From assembly GCF_016429255.1 (NCBI RefSeq), contig NZ_JAELUG010000009.1:30676-94675 (forward strand): a DNA stretch of 64,000 bases. The letters are read 5' to 3'. Position 1 is the first letter of the stretch; each line of letters begins with the position of its first letter. Shown in pieces: positions 36,858-46,286 of this stretch. The translations under genes were made by a program, and so were the position numbers. The DNA is from Rhizobium sp. ASV8 (lineage in GTDB: Bacteria; Pseudomonadota; Alphaproteobacteria; Rhizobiales; Rhizobiaceae). Below the pieces are notes generated by a model. That model was not told the origin of the DNA. It did no database searches and was given only the letters and a program-made list of their open reading frames with translations.

Positions 36858-38047
36858 CAACGATCCACCTCACCGAACACGATATCGAGCGAACCAAGCA
36901 CCGCCGCAACGTCAGCGAGCTGATGGCCGCGGCACATGAAATCCATGGCCTGCAGATGCGCATAGCCCGGCGCGCGGATCTTGCAGCGGTAAGGCTTGTT
37001 CGAGCCGTCCGACACCAGATAGACGCCGAACTCGCCCTTCGGCGCTTCGACGGCTGCGTAAACTTCGCCGGCCGGCACGTGATAGCCTTCAGTGTAAAGC
37101 TTGAAGTGGTGGATCAGCGCTTCCATCGAGCGCTTCATCTCACCGCGCTTCGGCGGAACGACCTTGCCATCGAGTGACGAGACCGGTCCCGTCTTGGCAT
37201 CGCCGAGCAGGCGATTGACGCACTGCTTCATGATGCGAACGGATTCGCGCATCTCGATCATACGAATGAGATAGCGGTCGTAGCAGTCGCCGTTCTTGCC
37301 GATCGGAATGTCGAATTCGAGATCGGAATAGCATTCATAGGGCTGCGCCTTGCGCAGGTCCCAGGCAGCACCCGAGCCGCGAACCATGACGCCGGAGAAG
37401 CCCCAGGCCCAACAGTCTTCCAACGAGACCACGCCGATATCGACGTTACGCTGCTTGAAGATGCGGTTGCCGGTCAGGAGGTCATCGATATCGTCGAGCG
37501 CCTTCAGGAAGGGATCGCACCAGTCGCCGATGTCCTGCACAAGCTTCTCGGGCAGATCCTGGTGAACGCCGCCCGGACGAACATAGGCAGCATGCATACG
37601 CGAACCGGAGGCGCGCTCGTAGAACACCATCAGCTTTTCGCGCTCTTCGAAGCCCCAAAGCGGTGGCGTCAGCGCGCCGACGTCCATGGCCTGCGTCGTG
37701 ACGTTCAGAAGATGCGACAGGATGCGGCCGATTTCCGAATAGAGTACGCGGATCAGCTGGCCGCGGATCGGGATGTCGATGCCGAGCAGCTTTTCGACCG
37801 CCAGCGCATAGGCATGTTCCTGGTTCATCGGCGCGACATAGTCGAGGCGATCGAAGTACGGAACGGCCTGAAGATAGGTCTTCGTCTCGATCAGCTTTTC
37901 CGTGCCGCGATGCAGCAGGCCGATATGCGGATCGACGCGTTCCACAATTTCGCCGTCCAATTCAAGGACAAGACGCAAGACGCCGTGCGCAGCCGGATGC
38001 TGCGGGCCGAAATTGATGTTGAAGTTGCGAACGTTATGTTCTGTCAT
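36857..38047 (-). CDS. nuoD: NADH-quinone oxidoreductase subunit D
   Basis: A 396-residue 49-kDa-type subunit homologous to the large subunit of NiFe hydrogenases. Signatures include [21 protein letters not shown] (quinone-site His and the HPAAHG loop), [38 protein letters not shown] and [24 protein letters not shown]. It forms the quinone-binding site with NuoB. Start is 67 bases after nuoC. Length and sequence are normal. Confidence 0.98.
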   Translation of the reverse strand: MTEHNVRNFNINFGPQHPAAHGVLRLVLELDGEIVERVDPHIGLLHRGTEKLIETKTYLQAVPYFDRLDYVAPMNQEHAYALAVEKLLGIDIPIRGQLIRVLYSEIGRILSHLLNVTTQAMDVGALTPPLWGFEEREKLMVFYERASGSRMHAAYVRPGGVHQDLPEKLVQDIGDWCDPFLKALDDIDDLLTGNRIFKQRNVDIGVVSLEDCWAWGFSGVMVRGSGAAWDLRKAQPYECYSDLEFDIPIGKNGDCYDRYLIRMIEMRESVRIMKQCVNRLLGDAKTGPVSSLDGKVVPPKRGEMKRSMEALIHHFKLYTEGYHVPAGEVYAAVEAPKGEFGVYLVSDGSNKPYRCKIRAPGYAHLQAMDFMCRGHQLADVAAVLGSLDIVFGEVDR

Positions 38048-38114
38048 GGCGGCGATGCTCGCGTTGTCAGATATTCAGAGAATGGCAGACTGAAACCCGC
38101 CACACGCCTTCAAA

Positions 38115-38717
38115 TTATACCTTGGCCTTTTCGTCACCGGGCAGCACGTAGTCCGTGCCTTCCCAGGGAGACAGAAAGTCGAAATTGCGGAATTCCTGCT
38201 TCAGCTCCACCGGCTCATAGACGACGCGCTTGGCGGCATCGTCATAGCGGACTTCGACGAAACCTGTCGTCGGAAAATCCTTGCGCAGCGGATGGCCTTC
38301 GAAACCGTAGTCCGTCAGGATGCGACGAAGATCGGGATGACCGGTGAAGAGAACACCGTACATATCCCAGGTCTCGCGCTCGAACCAGTCGGCGCCGGGA
38401 TAGATGCCACAGGCGGAAGGAACAGGCTGATCCTCGCCAACCGGAACCTTGATGCGAATGCGGAGATTCTTCTTGGGCGACAGCAGATGATAGACGACGT
38501 CGAAACGCTCGGCGCGCTGCGGCCAGTCGACGCCGCAGATATCCGTCATGTTGACGAAGCCGCACTTGGCGTCGTCACGCAGGAAGGTCAGCAGTGCGAT
38601 AACGTTTTCGGTCGTCGTCGTCACATTCAGTTCGCCGTACTTGATCTCGCTAGACGAGATCAGGGCGCTGCGAACGTCCGTGAGGTAGGCGGCGAGCTCG
38701 TTCAGGGCTTCACTCAT
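38115..38717 (-). CDS. nuoC: NADH-quinone oxidoreductase subunit C
   Basis: A 200-residue 30-kDa-type subunit. It has the family signature [37 protein letters not shown] and [17 protein letters not shown]. NuoC is separate from NuoD here, as in mitochondria and alphaproteobacteria, not fused as in E. coli. It lies 18 bases after nuoB. Confidence 0.97.
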   Translation of the reverse strand: MSEALNELAAYLTDVRSALISSSEIKYGELNVTTTTENVIALLTFLRDDAKCGFVNMTDICGVDWPQRAERFDVVYHLLSPKKNLRIRIKVPVGEDQPVPSACGIYPGADWFERETWDMYGVLFTGHPDLRRILTDYGFEGHPLRKDFPTTGFVEVRYDDAAKRVVYEPVELKQEFRNFDFLSPWEGTDYVLPGDEKAKV

Positions 38718-38735
38718 AATACCTTGTCCCCTGCC

Positions 38736-39317
38736 TTACCGTTCGATCGTGCCGGTGCGCCGGATCTTCTTCTGCAGCAGAAGCACGCCATAAAGCAGCG
38801 CTTCCGCCGTGGGAGGACAGCCCGGGATATAAATGTCGATGGGCACGACGCGATCGCATCCGCGCACGACAGAATAGGAATAGTGATAGTACCCGCCGCC
38901 GTTGGCGCAAGAGCCCATCGAAATGACGTAACGCGGCTCCGGCATCTGGTCGTAGACCTTGCGGAGCGCAGGCGCCATCTTGTTGGTCAGCGTGCCGGCA
39001 ACGATCATGACGTCCGACTGGCGCGGCGAAGCACGCGGCGCAAAACCGAAACGTTCGACGTCGTACCGCGGCATGGAAACCTGCATCATCTCGACGGCGC
39101 AGCAGGCGAGACCGAAGGTCATCCACATCAGCGAGCCCGTACGGGCCCAGTTGATCAGCTCATCGGTGGAGGTGACCAGAAAACCCTTGTCGGCGAGCTC
39201 ATTGTTGATCTCGCCGAAGAACGGGTCGTTGCTGCCAACCGGCCTGCCGGTTGCGGGATCGATGATCCCCTTCGGCTGCGGCGCAACGAGCGTCGTGTTG
39301 CTTGGGGCTACTCCCAT
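38736..39317 (-). CDS. nuoB: NADH-quinone oxidoreductase subunit B
   Basis: A 193-residue PSST subunit with the tandem-Cys motif [10 protein letters not shown] and further ligands in [23 protein letters not shown] and [16 protein letters not shown]. These bind cluster N2, the last electron donor to quinone. The start at 39317 (MGVAP) is chosen by family N-termini; it overlaps the end of nuoA by ten bases. An ATG further upstream at 39338 would overlap nuoA more. Confidence 0.97.
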   Translation of the reverse strand: MGVAPSNTTLVAPQPKGIIDPATGRPVGSNDPFFGEINNELADKGFLVTSTDELINWARTGSLMWMTFGLACCAVEMMQVSMPRYDVERFGFAPRASPRQSDVMIVAGTLTNKMAPALRKVYDQMPEPRYVISMGSCANGGGYYHYSYSVVRGCDRVVPIDIYIPGCPPTAEALLYGVLLLQKKIRRTGTIER

Positions 39318-39673
39318 TCCAGGGCTCCCTTCTTCCATTCATAGATAAAGCCGATGGTCAGCACCGCGAGGAACACCATCATCGACCAGAATCCGAACCA
39401 GCCGATCGCACCGAAGGATACGGCCCACGGGAAAAGGAAGGCGACTTCCAGGTCGAAGATGATGAAGAGAATCGATACCAGGTAGAAGCGGATATCGAAC
39501 TTCATGCGGGCGTCATCGAATGCGTTGAAGCCGCATTCATAGGCCGAGAGCTTTTCGGAATCAGGCGCCTTGAAGGCGACGGCAAACGGCGTGATCAACA
39601 ACGCCAGGCCAATCACCAAGGCAATACCAATGAAAATCGCTATCGGAATATAGGAACTGAGTAGTCCAGTCAT
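39308..39673 (-). CDS. nuoA: NADH-quinone oxidoreductase subunit A
   Basis: A 121-residue membrane subunit with three helices. The characteristic loop is [47 protein letters not shown], with the conserved Cys and acidic residues. Three ATGs occur within four codons (39682, 39676, 39673). I prefer 39673 (MTGLLSSY) because of family N-termini and spacing from AGGGA. It is the first gene of the 14-subunit nuo operon, so the operon promoter should lie in the 260 bases between it and the tRNA-Asp genes. Confidence 0.95.
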   Translation of the reverse strand: MTGLLSSYIPIAIFIGIALVIGLALLITPFAVAFKAPDSEKLSAYECGFNAFDDARMKFDIRFYLVSILFIIFDLEVAFLFPWAVSFGAIGWFGFWSMMVFLAVLTIGFIYEWKKGALEWE

Positions 39674-39932
39674 CATGTCCATCCCTGCCTGCGATCAGCG
39701 CCGGGGCGGCGCATCTGAGCAAATGCCCAAGCAAGCGAAAGAGTGTTGCAACAAAGCCGTGGTTAGCGCAGCCGGAGCGCGGGCGCAAGCCTTTTGAATC
39801 TGTCGTTTGGAGTACTGTCGAGCGGTAGATATCAATATGTTGCGACGGCATCGCGACAAATCGGCGCAAAGGCCAAATGGCTCTTTCGCAAACGCAATAA
39901 ATTGGTGTTTAATTGTAAAGGCTTGGAAAGAA

Positions 39933-40009
39933 TGGCGCGAGTGACGGGGCTCGAACCCGCGACCTCCGGCGTGACAGGCCGGCACTCTAACCGACTGAGC
40001 TACACCCGC
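39933..40009 (-). tRNA. tRNA-Asp (anticodon GTC), copy 2
   Basis: A 77-base cloverleaf on the minus strand: acceptor GCGGGTG/CACTCGC, anticodon loop CTGTCAC in a CCGGC/GCCGG stem, T arm GCGGG-TTCGAGC-CCCGT, discriminator G and encoded CCA. It is identical to the copy at 40061-40137 and probably in the same transcript. Confidence 0.97.
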
Positions 40010-40060
40010 GCATTGTTTGGCATTTCAGCCGAGCGCAAGAACCGGAATTCTCCTTGAAAA

Positions 40061-40137
40061 TGGCGCGAGTGACGGGGCTCGAACCCGCGACCTCCGGCGT
40101 GACAGGCCGGCACTCTAACCGACTGAGCTACACCCGC
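40061..40137 (-). tRNA. tRNA-Asp (anticodon GTC), copy 1
   Basis: A 77-base tRNA gene identical to the one at 39933-40009, with encoded CCA. A good promoter lies about 68 bases upstream on the minus strand. Confidence 0.97.
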
Positions 40138-40204
40138 ACTTCATTTCAAGTATTCCGGCTGCTTTCGCACCCATCAAAGCGGCCCTCGCCGTTCGATGAG
40201 CGGC

Positions 40205-40233
40205 TAACTACGGGGTTCGTGTTTGGGTGTCAA
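40205..40233 (-). promoter_or_regulatory. Promoter of the tRNA-Asp pair
   Basis: On the minus strand, a perfect -35 TTGACA (40228-40233) is followed after 17 bases by TAGTTA (40205-40210). Confidence 0.75.
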
Positions 40234-40456
40234 GCAGGTTTGAATACAAATCGATGACAGAATGCGAATTGTTTTGGACAACCCTGCCTGCAGTTTTCTG
40301 TCCTCCCGATTTGACATGGCAGGTTCCCACCGGACGCATTGCATAAGAGCCGGCGCGTCCCGTGGCTGCCCTGCCGGTTTGAGGACGGCATATGTGGACG
40401 ACCACCGTCGAGGATGTGCAAAATTCAAAAAAATCAAAAAATCTTCACAAACACTC
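40234..40456. other. Intergenic spacer between divergent tRNA promoters
   Basis: The stretch between the minus-strand tRNA-Asp promoter and the plus-strand tRNA-Val promoter. It includes an A-rich run (AAAAAAATCAAAAAATC) just before the tRNA-Val promoter, which could act as an UP element. No gene was seen. Confidence 0.5.
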
Positions 40457-40485
40457 TTGCGGTTTGTCGTCGTTCCGCATAGATC
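40457..40485 (+). promoter_or_regulatory. Promoter of tRNA-Val
   Basis: -35 TTGCGG (40457-40462), 17-base spacer, -10 TAGATC (40480-40485), preceded by an A-rich stretch. The predicted start is near 40492, 36 bases before the tRNA. Confidence 0.6.
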
Positions 40486-40527
40486 ACGGCCACCGAATGC
40501 GGCGGGGCAATGACCCGCTTCGCTGAA

Positions 40528-40603
40528 GGGCGATTAGCTCAGTTGGTAGAGCGCCTCGTTTACACCGAGGATGTCGGGAGTTCGAGTCTCTCATCGCCCA
40601 CCA
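40528..40603 (+). tRNA. tRNA-Val (anticodon TAC)
   Basis: A 76-base cloverleaf: acceptor GGGCGAT/ATCGCCC, D arm with AGCTCAGTTGGTAGAGC, anticodon stem CCTCG/CGAGG around loop TTTACAC (anticodon TAC), T loop TTCGAGT and encoded CCA. Confidence 0.97.
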
Positions 40604-40694
40604 TTTTCCCAAACTAAATCAAAGAGTGATCAGGCCACGCGAGACGAGGTCGTGTCCGAGGCGAATTACGCCCATGGATCGCTGTGATTACAGC

Positions 40695-40808
40695 TCAGTA
40701 ATTGCCTACGATGACGATTCCGAGGAGTCCGACGGAAACCACGACAAGAGCCGCGATGATCATCAGCAACTCTTTCAACATGAATTTTTCCATTTTGCTG
40801 CCGTCCAT
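40695..40808 (-). CDS. 37-residue single-pass membrane protein
   Basis: A 37-codon frame starting MDGSKMEKFMLKELLMIIAA and ending GIVIVGNY. A charged N-terminal 13 residues precede one long hydrophobic helix rich in Leu, Val, Ile and Gly. GGAGGAG lies just before the ATG, a strong ribosome binding site. It stands alone between tRNA-Val and the capsule genes. No function can be given. The strong start signal and clean membrane segment support a real gene. Confidence 0.5.
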   Translation of the reverse strand: MDGSKMEKFMLKELLMIIAALVVVSVGLLGIVIVGNY

Positions 40809-40964
40809 GAGGTCTCCTCCCTCGCAAACAACTAGATGTTTTCCGGCTTCAAGCCGAATCACGACCTTATATTACTACAAGTTCAGATAATGATTTGCCG
40901 CAATATTGACCATACCGGCGCAAATCAACTTGAAATGATCAAGAAACAACGATTCGGGTATTTG

Positions 40965-42263
40965 TCAGGCAACGTGAATCTTTACAGGCCTTTCCCTCGG
41001 CGGCGGATCGACATACGCACCGGGCAAATTGACCGTTCCCGACAGCAACCTTTCGGCGATCTGCTTTGCAGCCGCGCGCGCGCCGTCGCTGGAACAGAAA
41101 TTGCCCCGAACATGTACGGCAGCGGCAAGCAATCTGACGAACGCATCGCGAAGCTCTGCTGACGGCGGCGCTGGGTGGCGCCAGAATCGGTCGAGAGGAG
41201 CATGGTCGCTCAGCCCCTCGATATCGTAAACAGCCGTTCCCAGCGCTTTCACGGGCTTGCCGACATTCAGCGCGGAAAGCGCTGCAGTGGAGTTGACCGT
41301 CACCATCCCTTGGCTGGCAACAATCAGCCGGTCAAGATTGCCGCCGTCCAGGAAATGGACACGAGGCGACAATCCCAATCCGTCGCTGATGCGCCCGATG
41401 TAAGCCTTCCAATCCACAAGCCCGTTATCGAGAGGATGCAGCTTGACGACAAGTTCCGTGCCGGCAGCCGCATTTTCTGCAAAGGAGCGGAGAATCAGCC
41501 TGATGGCGTCCTGCTGGCAATGGAACGGCGAGTGCGAACGCAGCTGGAAATCGGTCTGAAGCTGGAGCGGATAAACGAAGAATCGCGTGCCGCCCGTAGT
41601 CAGCTTCTCGATCAGGCCTTCAGCCTCGCGAGCACGCCTGCCGCTGGCCGGCAGTCTGCGCAACCATCCGGCATACTCCATCAGGGGATGGTAGAGCCCG
41701 TGGCGCCGATAGCCGGGATAGAGAAACCATAGAAAGGCGACGGGAAGATAGTATGCGAGATCATAGAGCGCTTCCGCGCGAAAGGTCTGGCTGAAGCGGC
41801 GCTTCCAATCCGGCTCCGGCAGACCGGACGCGGCCTTGATTATATAGGCCGGATCCGCCGGGAAGTGGGAGTTGGAAGACAGTCCGTCCCGCTCGAGCGT
41901 CACCCAATCCGGTCGCAAATAACCCATCTCGACGACGTTGACGCGGACACCTCGACGTTTCGCCTCTTCGATGGCAACGAGATGATAGGGCCGCTCCTCG
42001 CCATGCAGAATCATATCTGTGACGCCGTCGGCTTCGATTCGTCGCCCGATGTAGCTACGCCAACCGGCAAAATTGCCGCGATAATTGATTGCATCGCCCG
42101 CGCGCCAAGAAATCCAGTCACCGGCGTTCAGATTGATGCGGATGCACCGAGTTCCTGCCGCCTTCAACTCCTTGGCCGTCTCGACGAAGAGCGGTGACGA
42201 TGGCCCCTGCAGGAAAAGGAATACCTTTGGGGAATCACCGGCCTCCCCCCGCCCTTCAGCCAT
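40965..42263 (-). CDS. rkpJ: KpsS/RkpJ-like capsular polysaccharide lipid-linker protein
   Basis: A 432-residue protein of the Capsule_synth (KpsS/LipB) family. Signatures are FLFLQGPSSPLFVETAKELKAAGTRCIRINLNAGD at the N-terminus, FFVYPLQLQTDFQLRSHSPF with ELVVKLHPLDNG in the centre, and a C-terminal VASQGMVTVNSTAALSALNVGKPVKALGTAVYDIEGL. KpsS enzymes add the first beta-Kdo to the lipid acceptor for ABC-transported capsules. RkpJ is the rhizobial counterpart in the rkp-1 region. ATG 42263 overlaps the rkpI stop (TAATG). No KpsC partner is visible in the window. Confidence 0.85.
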   Translation of the reverse strand: MAEGRGEAGDSPKVFLFLQGPSSPLFVETAKELKAAGTRCIRINLNAGDWISWRAGDAINYRGNFAGWRSYIGRRIEADGVTDMILHGEERPYHLVAIEEAKRRGVRVNVVEMGYLRPDWVTLERDGLSSNSHFPADPAYIIKAASGLPEPDWKRRFSQTFRAEALYDLAYYLPVAFLWFLYPGYRRHGLYHPLMEYAGWLRRLPASGRRAREAEGLIEKLTTGGTRFFVYPLQLQTDFQLRSHSPFHCQQDAIRLILRSFAENAAAGTELVVKLHPLDNGLVDWKAYIGRISDGLGLSPRVHFLDGGNLDRLIVASQGMVTVNSTAALSALNVGKPVKALGTAVYDIEGLSDHAPLDRFWRHPAPPSAELRDAFVRLLAAAVHVRGNFCSSDGARAAAKQIAERLLSGTVNLPGAYVDPPPRERPVKIHVA

Positions 42264-43855
42264 TATTCCGGAACCTCGGTACTTAGGCCCGCATAGCGCA
42301 GCATAGCGCCGATGAAATTCCAGGGCGCTTCTTCCTGCGGCGGCTTGGGCTTTTGCGAATGCGCCCGGGCCCGCCCCAGTGGAACGATGACATAATCCGT
42401 CCGCGGATCCGGGAACGGATCGGCAAATGCCTTCAGCAGGGGCGCATGATCGCCGTAAAACAGCAACCAGACCGGGCGATCCAATCTGTCGAGGTGATGT
42501 GCGAGATTGCCCAGCGCGTGATCGGCACGCATCAGCAGTTCGCTGTAGATATCCACCGGATTATCCAGATCGCCGCAACGACCCGGTTCCCAGGGACCGT
42601 GATTCGCCATGGATGCAACGAAGATGAAATTCTTGTCCGTACCGTCCTCGTCGATGGCGCGAATCACGCTTTTCGTCAGCGAGAGATCGCTGACATATGG
42701 GCCATCGCGCTCCGGATTGTGATCGAACTCGTCGAGCATCATCATCCGGTCGAAGCCAAGTTGCGGCAGAGCCTTGTGACGCAGGAAGAATGTCTTGTCG
42801 TAGGGATGGATGAACTGGGTCTTCCAGCCAGCTTTCTTCAACCGCGCCGGCCAGACCACATCCTTGTAGTGGCTGGCGCGCAGATAGGGATAGCTTGCGT
42901 CGATATGGACATTCTCTGGCAACAGCCCGCTTAGCACCGCAAATTCGGTCCGCAGTGTATAGCCGCCTTCGAAGACATTGGTCATCCGGCCCCATTGGGC
43001 TGCCTGCTCCCGCAGCCGATCGAGGTTCGGAAGCTTGAGGCTCTCGACGCCGAAATGCCGGAGGTCGATAAAGGATTCGGATTGCCATACGACGATCAGC
43101 GGCTCGTCGTCGCCATGCTCCCAAAGTTCATGCAAAGCAGAGATAAAACGCCCCGAGAGATCAGAGACGATCGCTTCGCGTTTCACGCCGACCCAGATGA
43201 CGAAATGGAAAACCACCGAGGAGAACGCTCCGAATCGGACGGTGTCCATTTTGACATCGACCCGGCCGAGATATTTCTGCGTGAAATGGCAGACCGGCTC
43301 GCTGACAACCCTGCTGAACAGAGCAAGCCATGGCGAAATGGCCACGGCGATCATCAGAAGAACCCAGAAAATGCGATTGTGAAGCGGCAGGATCGACGGC
43401 TCCCAATACATATAGAGGCCGCTCAGGCCGAATACGTAGGCGAAGGCGATGATCCAAAAGAAGATATTCAGCGAGGTCGCGTAAAAGATCTCCTTGTACT
43501 TGAAGACGTCGACCACGAGCGCGATGTCGGAAAAGACCAGGGGCTCCCGGATAAACTCGAATTTTGCTCGCGAAATTCCGGTGAAGATAACGAAAAAACT
43601 GATGACTGCCTGGCAGCTATAAATCGGGCGCCAGGAGATCGCAAAGAAGGCCGCATAGATCAATGCAATCACGGGAAGCTTGACGCCCCAGTCGCAAAGA
43701 CGGCGCCGCCAGGTTCTCTCCGTACGATTCTGCGCGTTGATCGCCGCCGGCATTGCGAAAATGTCGGTCATAAACACGACGACACAGGAAATCGCGAAGC
43801 AGGAAAGCGTCAAAAGAAATGGAAAATCATGAAGTTTCAAGACTGCGCCATCCAA
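42263..43855 (-). CDS. rkpI: RkpI-like membrane sulfatase/LTA-synthase-fold enzyme
   Basis: About 530 residues. An N-terminal membrane part of about five helices is followed by a periplasmic alkaline-phosphatase-fold domain from about residue 250. This has the LtaS-type nucleophile region (EGGYTLRTEFAVLSGLLPE, candidate catalytic Thr), SMANHGPWEP and FYGDHAPLL metal-ligand motifs. The family transfers phospho-alcohol groups from phospholipids or hydrolyses sulfates. In rkp clusters it is needed for K-antigen production, with exact reaction unproven. The first codon is uncertain: the frame opens with TTG at 43855, and the first ATG (43771) would lose the first helix. Confidence 0.82.
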   Translation of the reverse strand: MDGAVLKLHDFPFLLTLSCFAISCVVVFMTDIFAMPAAINAQNRTERTWRRRLCDWGVKLPVIALIYAAFFAISWRPIYSCQAVISFFVIFTGISRAKFEFIREPLVFSDIALVVDVFKYKEIFYATSLNIFFWIIAFAYVFGLSGLYMYWEPSILPLHNRIFWVLLMIAVAISPWLALFSRVVSEPVCHFTQKYLGRVDVKMDTVRFGAFSSVVFHFVIWVGVKREAIVSDLSGRFISALHELWEHGDDEPLIVVWQSESFIDLRHFGVESLKLPNLDRLREQAAQWGRMTNVFEGGYTLRTEFAVLSGLLPENVHIDASYPYLRASHYKDVVWPARLKKAGWKTQFIHPYDKTFFLRHKALPQLGFDRMMMLDEFDHNPERDGPYVSDLSLTKSVIRAIDEDGTDKNFIFVASMANHGPWEPGRCGDLDNPVDIYSELLMRADHALGNLAHHLDRLDRPVWLLFYGDHAPLLKAFADPFPDPRTDYVIVPLGRARAHSQKPKPPQEEAPWNFIGAMLRYAGLSTEVPE

Positions 43856-43988
43856 TGCCTACGGACCGTGACAGCGTTTCTGAGCCTGCTGGAGACAGGT
43901 CACCGATTCACTGACTTGCCTTTACCTGCCAATTTTCTTGCCGGAAGCCCGGCATCGCCCACCGTACAACCTCAATCACTATTGGGTC

Positions 43989-44840
43989 TTACTTACCATG
44001 ATACGAGCCGTCGTCTGCCCCCTCGGCCGGGTCAGGCTGTCTTTTTCCTGTTATCTTTCGCGTTTTTCGCGAAAACCACCACATCAGCGGCGGCTTAATC
44101 AACGGGCCGAAGTAGGCAAGCATCGCGAGAGAAAATCCGAAATGGACCTTTGCCCTCCCCCGATCCACACCGCCAACGATCTTTGCAGCCACCCTCTCTG
44201 CTTCCCACGGCTTGACGGAGCCCATCAGGATTTCAGCCTCGACTGGCCGCATGGCGATCTCGTGCCGGTATTGCGGCGTCAGCGTATCGGGCGGGAAACA
44301 GATAGACACCTGGATGCCGTGGACACCAGCCTCCGCTCTCAAGGCTTCTGCGAAACCGCTCAATGCGGATTTCGAGGCACAATAGGCGGTATAGCCAAAA
44401 ATACCGATCAAGGCGGCGCCGGAGGAGATCATCATGATCCTGCCCTCGCCACGGCTTTTCATTCCCTTGTAGACCGCGCGCACAACATTTGCCGTTCCGA
44501 GCAGATTGATCGACACCTGCTCGTCAAAGACGGAAGGCGGCATCGCATCGAAAGCAACAGGTTCGACGACACCAGCGGAGGCAACGAGAATATCGCAAGG
44601 CCCGAATGACGCTTCGCAGGTTTCAATCGCCGACGAGGTCTGAGCAGCGGAGGTAACATCGACGGATATGGTCTGAATCCGCGACCTGTCGCTACCTGGC
44701 AGCTCTGCAATCTCGGTTTGCGCCTCTTCCAGACGCCCCGGATGGCGCGCGAGGAGAGACACCTGCTCCCCTCTGCTTGCGTAGATTTTCGCTATCGCCA
44801 GACCTATCCCGCTCGAGCCCCCGGTGACGATAACGTGCAT
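43989..44840 (-). CDS. rkpH: RkpH, short-chain dehydrogenase like 3-ketosphinganine reductase
   Basis: A 283-residue classical SDR. It has the cofactor loop TGGSSGIGLAIA, NAG-equivalent ASAGVV, catalytic Ser in MMISSGAAL and YTAYCASK (Tyr and Lys). The stretch FGYTAYCASKSALSGFAEALRAEA to ICFPPDTLTPQY is the pattern of eukaryotic 3-ketodihydrosphingosine reductase, as is the hydrophobic C-terminal membrane-associating segment. It is expected to reduce the 3-keto group of the product of RkpG using NADPH. It lies 18 bases after rkpG in the same operon. Confidence 0.87.
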   Translation of the reverse strand: MHVIVTGGSSGIGLAIAKIYASRGEQVSLLARHPGRLEEAQTEIAELPGSDRSRIQTISVDVTSAAQTSSAIETCEASFGPCDILVASAGVVEPVAFDAMPPSVFDEQVSINLLGTANVVRAVYKGMKSRGEGRIMMISSGAALIGIFGYTAYCASKSALSGFAEALRAEAGVHGIQVSICFPPDTLTPQYRHEIAMRPVEAEILMGSVKPWEAERVAAKIVGGVDRGRAKVHFGFSLAMLAYFGPLIKPPLMWWFSRKTRKITGKRQPDPAEGADDGSYHGK

Positions 44841-44858
44841 GAAATCCCCAACCTGATG

Positions 44859-46286
44859 CTATGGCTTGCCACCCGAAGTCTGCGTCATCGGCAACAACTG
44901 CATCATCTTTTCCATGTCAAGCGAGGCCAGTCCGAAATTCCTGTCCTCCAAGCTCTTCAGTTTCGCGGCCGTCAAGGCGACAGCCCGGCGGATCTGCTCT
45001 TCGGTGTGATCGCAGGTGATGAAGAAGCGGAGACGCGCCATACCTTCTGGCACCGCCGGATGGATGATCGGCAGCACATTGATGCCTTCAGCCAGCAGAT
45101 CATTGGAAAGCTGAGCGGCACGAAGCGAATCACCGACGATAACCGGCACGACGGAGCGGCCGATGCTGATACCGGTATCCAGACCAGCCTCTTTTGCACA
45201 TTCGAGGAACAGCTGCCCGTTGCGGCTGAGGCGCTGTGTCCGTTCCGGCTCGGACTGAAGAATATCGAGGCCGGCGATGGCGGCGGCTGCAAGAACGGGA
45301 GAAAGACCGACGCTGTAGACGAAACCACCTGCCTCGGCTTTCAGGATATCGACAAGCGCGCTGCTGCCGGCGATATAGCCGCCGCAGCTTGACGTCGTCT
45401 TTGACAGCGTACCCATCCAGATATCGACATCGCGCGGATCGAGCCCGAAATGTTCGAACGTGCCGCGACCCGTCTTGCCGAGGATACCGAGCGCATGCGC
45501 TTCGTCGACCATCAGCCAGAAACCGTAGCGGGCCTTCAACTCAAGCAGGGCCGGCAGGTCGGCCACATCACCATCCATCGAATAGATGCCTTCGACGATC
45601 ACGAGGATACGTCGGAAATCCGATGACAGCGTCTTCAGGATGCTCTCGAGATTCTCCACGTCGTTGTGCTTGAAAAGCCGCCGCACGGCGCCTGAAAGCT
45701 TGATGCCAGCCAATGCGCTGTTGTGGATGAACTCATCGTGGATCACCAGATCCTGAGGCCCCATGAGGCAGCCGATCGCCGCCACATTGGTCAGGTAGCC
45801 GCTGACGAAACAAACTGCAGCCTCGACGCCATAGACTTCCGCAAGCTTCTTCTCGAGCTCGACATGCCCCGGTCGTTCGCCTGCGACGAGGCGACTGGCC
45901 GAGGCGGAAATCCCGAAGCGATCGATCGCCTCCTTGGCGCTCGCCATCACATGCGGGTCGGTATTGGTAGCCAGATAGTCATAGGAGGCAAAGTTGACGA
46001 ATTCGCGCCCGCCAATTCGCGTCGTCGCACCCGCAGCGACGTCGTGCGAGCGATAGAAGGGATTGGCGACGCCAAGCATTTCGCCCGCTATCCGCTGGGT
46101 TGCGACGCGCTTATATTCGGGCAGGTCCTCGAAGCGGATCGCCTGACGCTGCTGCGGCAGAGATTGCCGGTTCAGTCGCTCGGCGCGATTTCGCCCGGAG
46201 GATTGGCCGACGCGGCGCATTTCTTCGAGCAGGCTGCTTTTGCTCTGCTCGGCCGGGCTGCCGCCATTGGCGTCTTGCGTGGTCAC
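44859..46286 (-). CDS. rkpG: RkpG, PLP-dependent alpha-oxoamine synthase
   Basis: A 475-residue fold-type I PLP enzyme of the serine palmitoyltransferase/AONS/KBL family. An N-terminal extension of about 95 residues precedes FASYDYLATNTDPHV. Further motifs are HDEFIHNSALAGIKLSGA, the PLP Asp/His in VDEAHALGILGKTGRGTFEHFGL and the Schiff-base Lys in GTLSKTTSSCGGYIAG. Such enzymes condense an acyl thioester with an amino acid, with loss of CO2, giving an alpha-amino ketone. Here the acyl donor is probably the chain on the RkpA carrier protein. The GTG start overlaps the rkpA stop (GTGA), showing tight coupling. Confidence 0.9.
   Translation of the reverse strand: MTTQDANGGSPAEQSKSSLLEEMRRVGQSSGRNRAERLNRQSLPQQRQAIRFEDLPEYKRVATQRIAGEMLGVANPFYRSHDVAAGATTRIGGREFVNFASYDYLATNTDPHVMASAKEAIDRFGISASASRLVAGERPGHVELEKKLAEVYGVEAAVCFVSGYLTNVAAIGCLMGPQDLVIHDEFIHNSALAGIKLSGAVRRLFKHNDVENLESILKTLSSDFRRILVIVEGIYSMDGDVADLPALLELKARYGFWLMVDEAHALGILGKTGRGTFEHFGLDPRDVDIWMGTLSKTTSSCGGYIAGSSALVDILKAEAGGFVYSVGLSPVLAAAAIAGLDILQSEPERTQRLSRNGQLFLECAKEAGLDTGISIGRSVVPVIVGDSLRAAQLSNDLLAEGINVLPIIHPAVPEGMARLRFFITCDHTEEQIRRAVALTAAKLKSLEDRNFGLASLDMEKMMQLLPMTQTSGGKP

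Noticed and set aside
39933..40137. CRISPR-like repeat pair
   Set aside because: The duplicated 77-base units are two complete tRNA-Asp genes; no CRISPR array or cas gene was seen in the window.
40528..43965. Capsule locus as a genomic island inserted at tRNA-Val, with CATCGCCCACC at 43954 repeating the tRNA 3' end
   Set aside because: The match is only 11 bases, falls inside the locus between rkpI and rkpH, and there is no integrase, no further direct repeat and no clear composition break at the tRNA.
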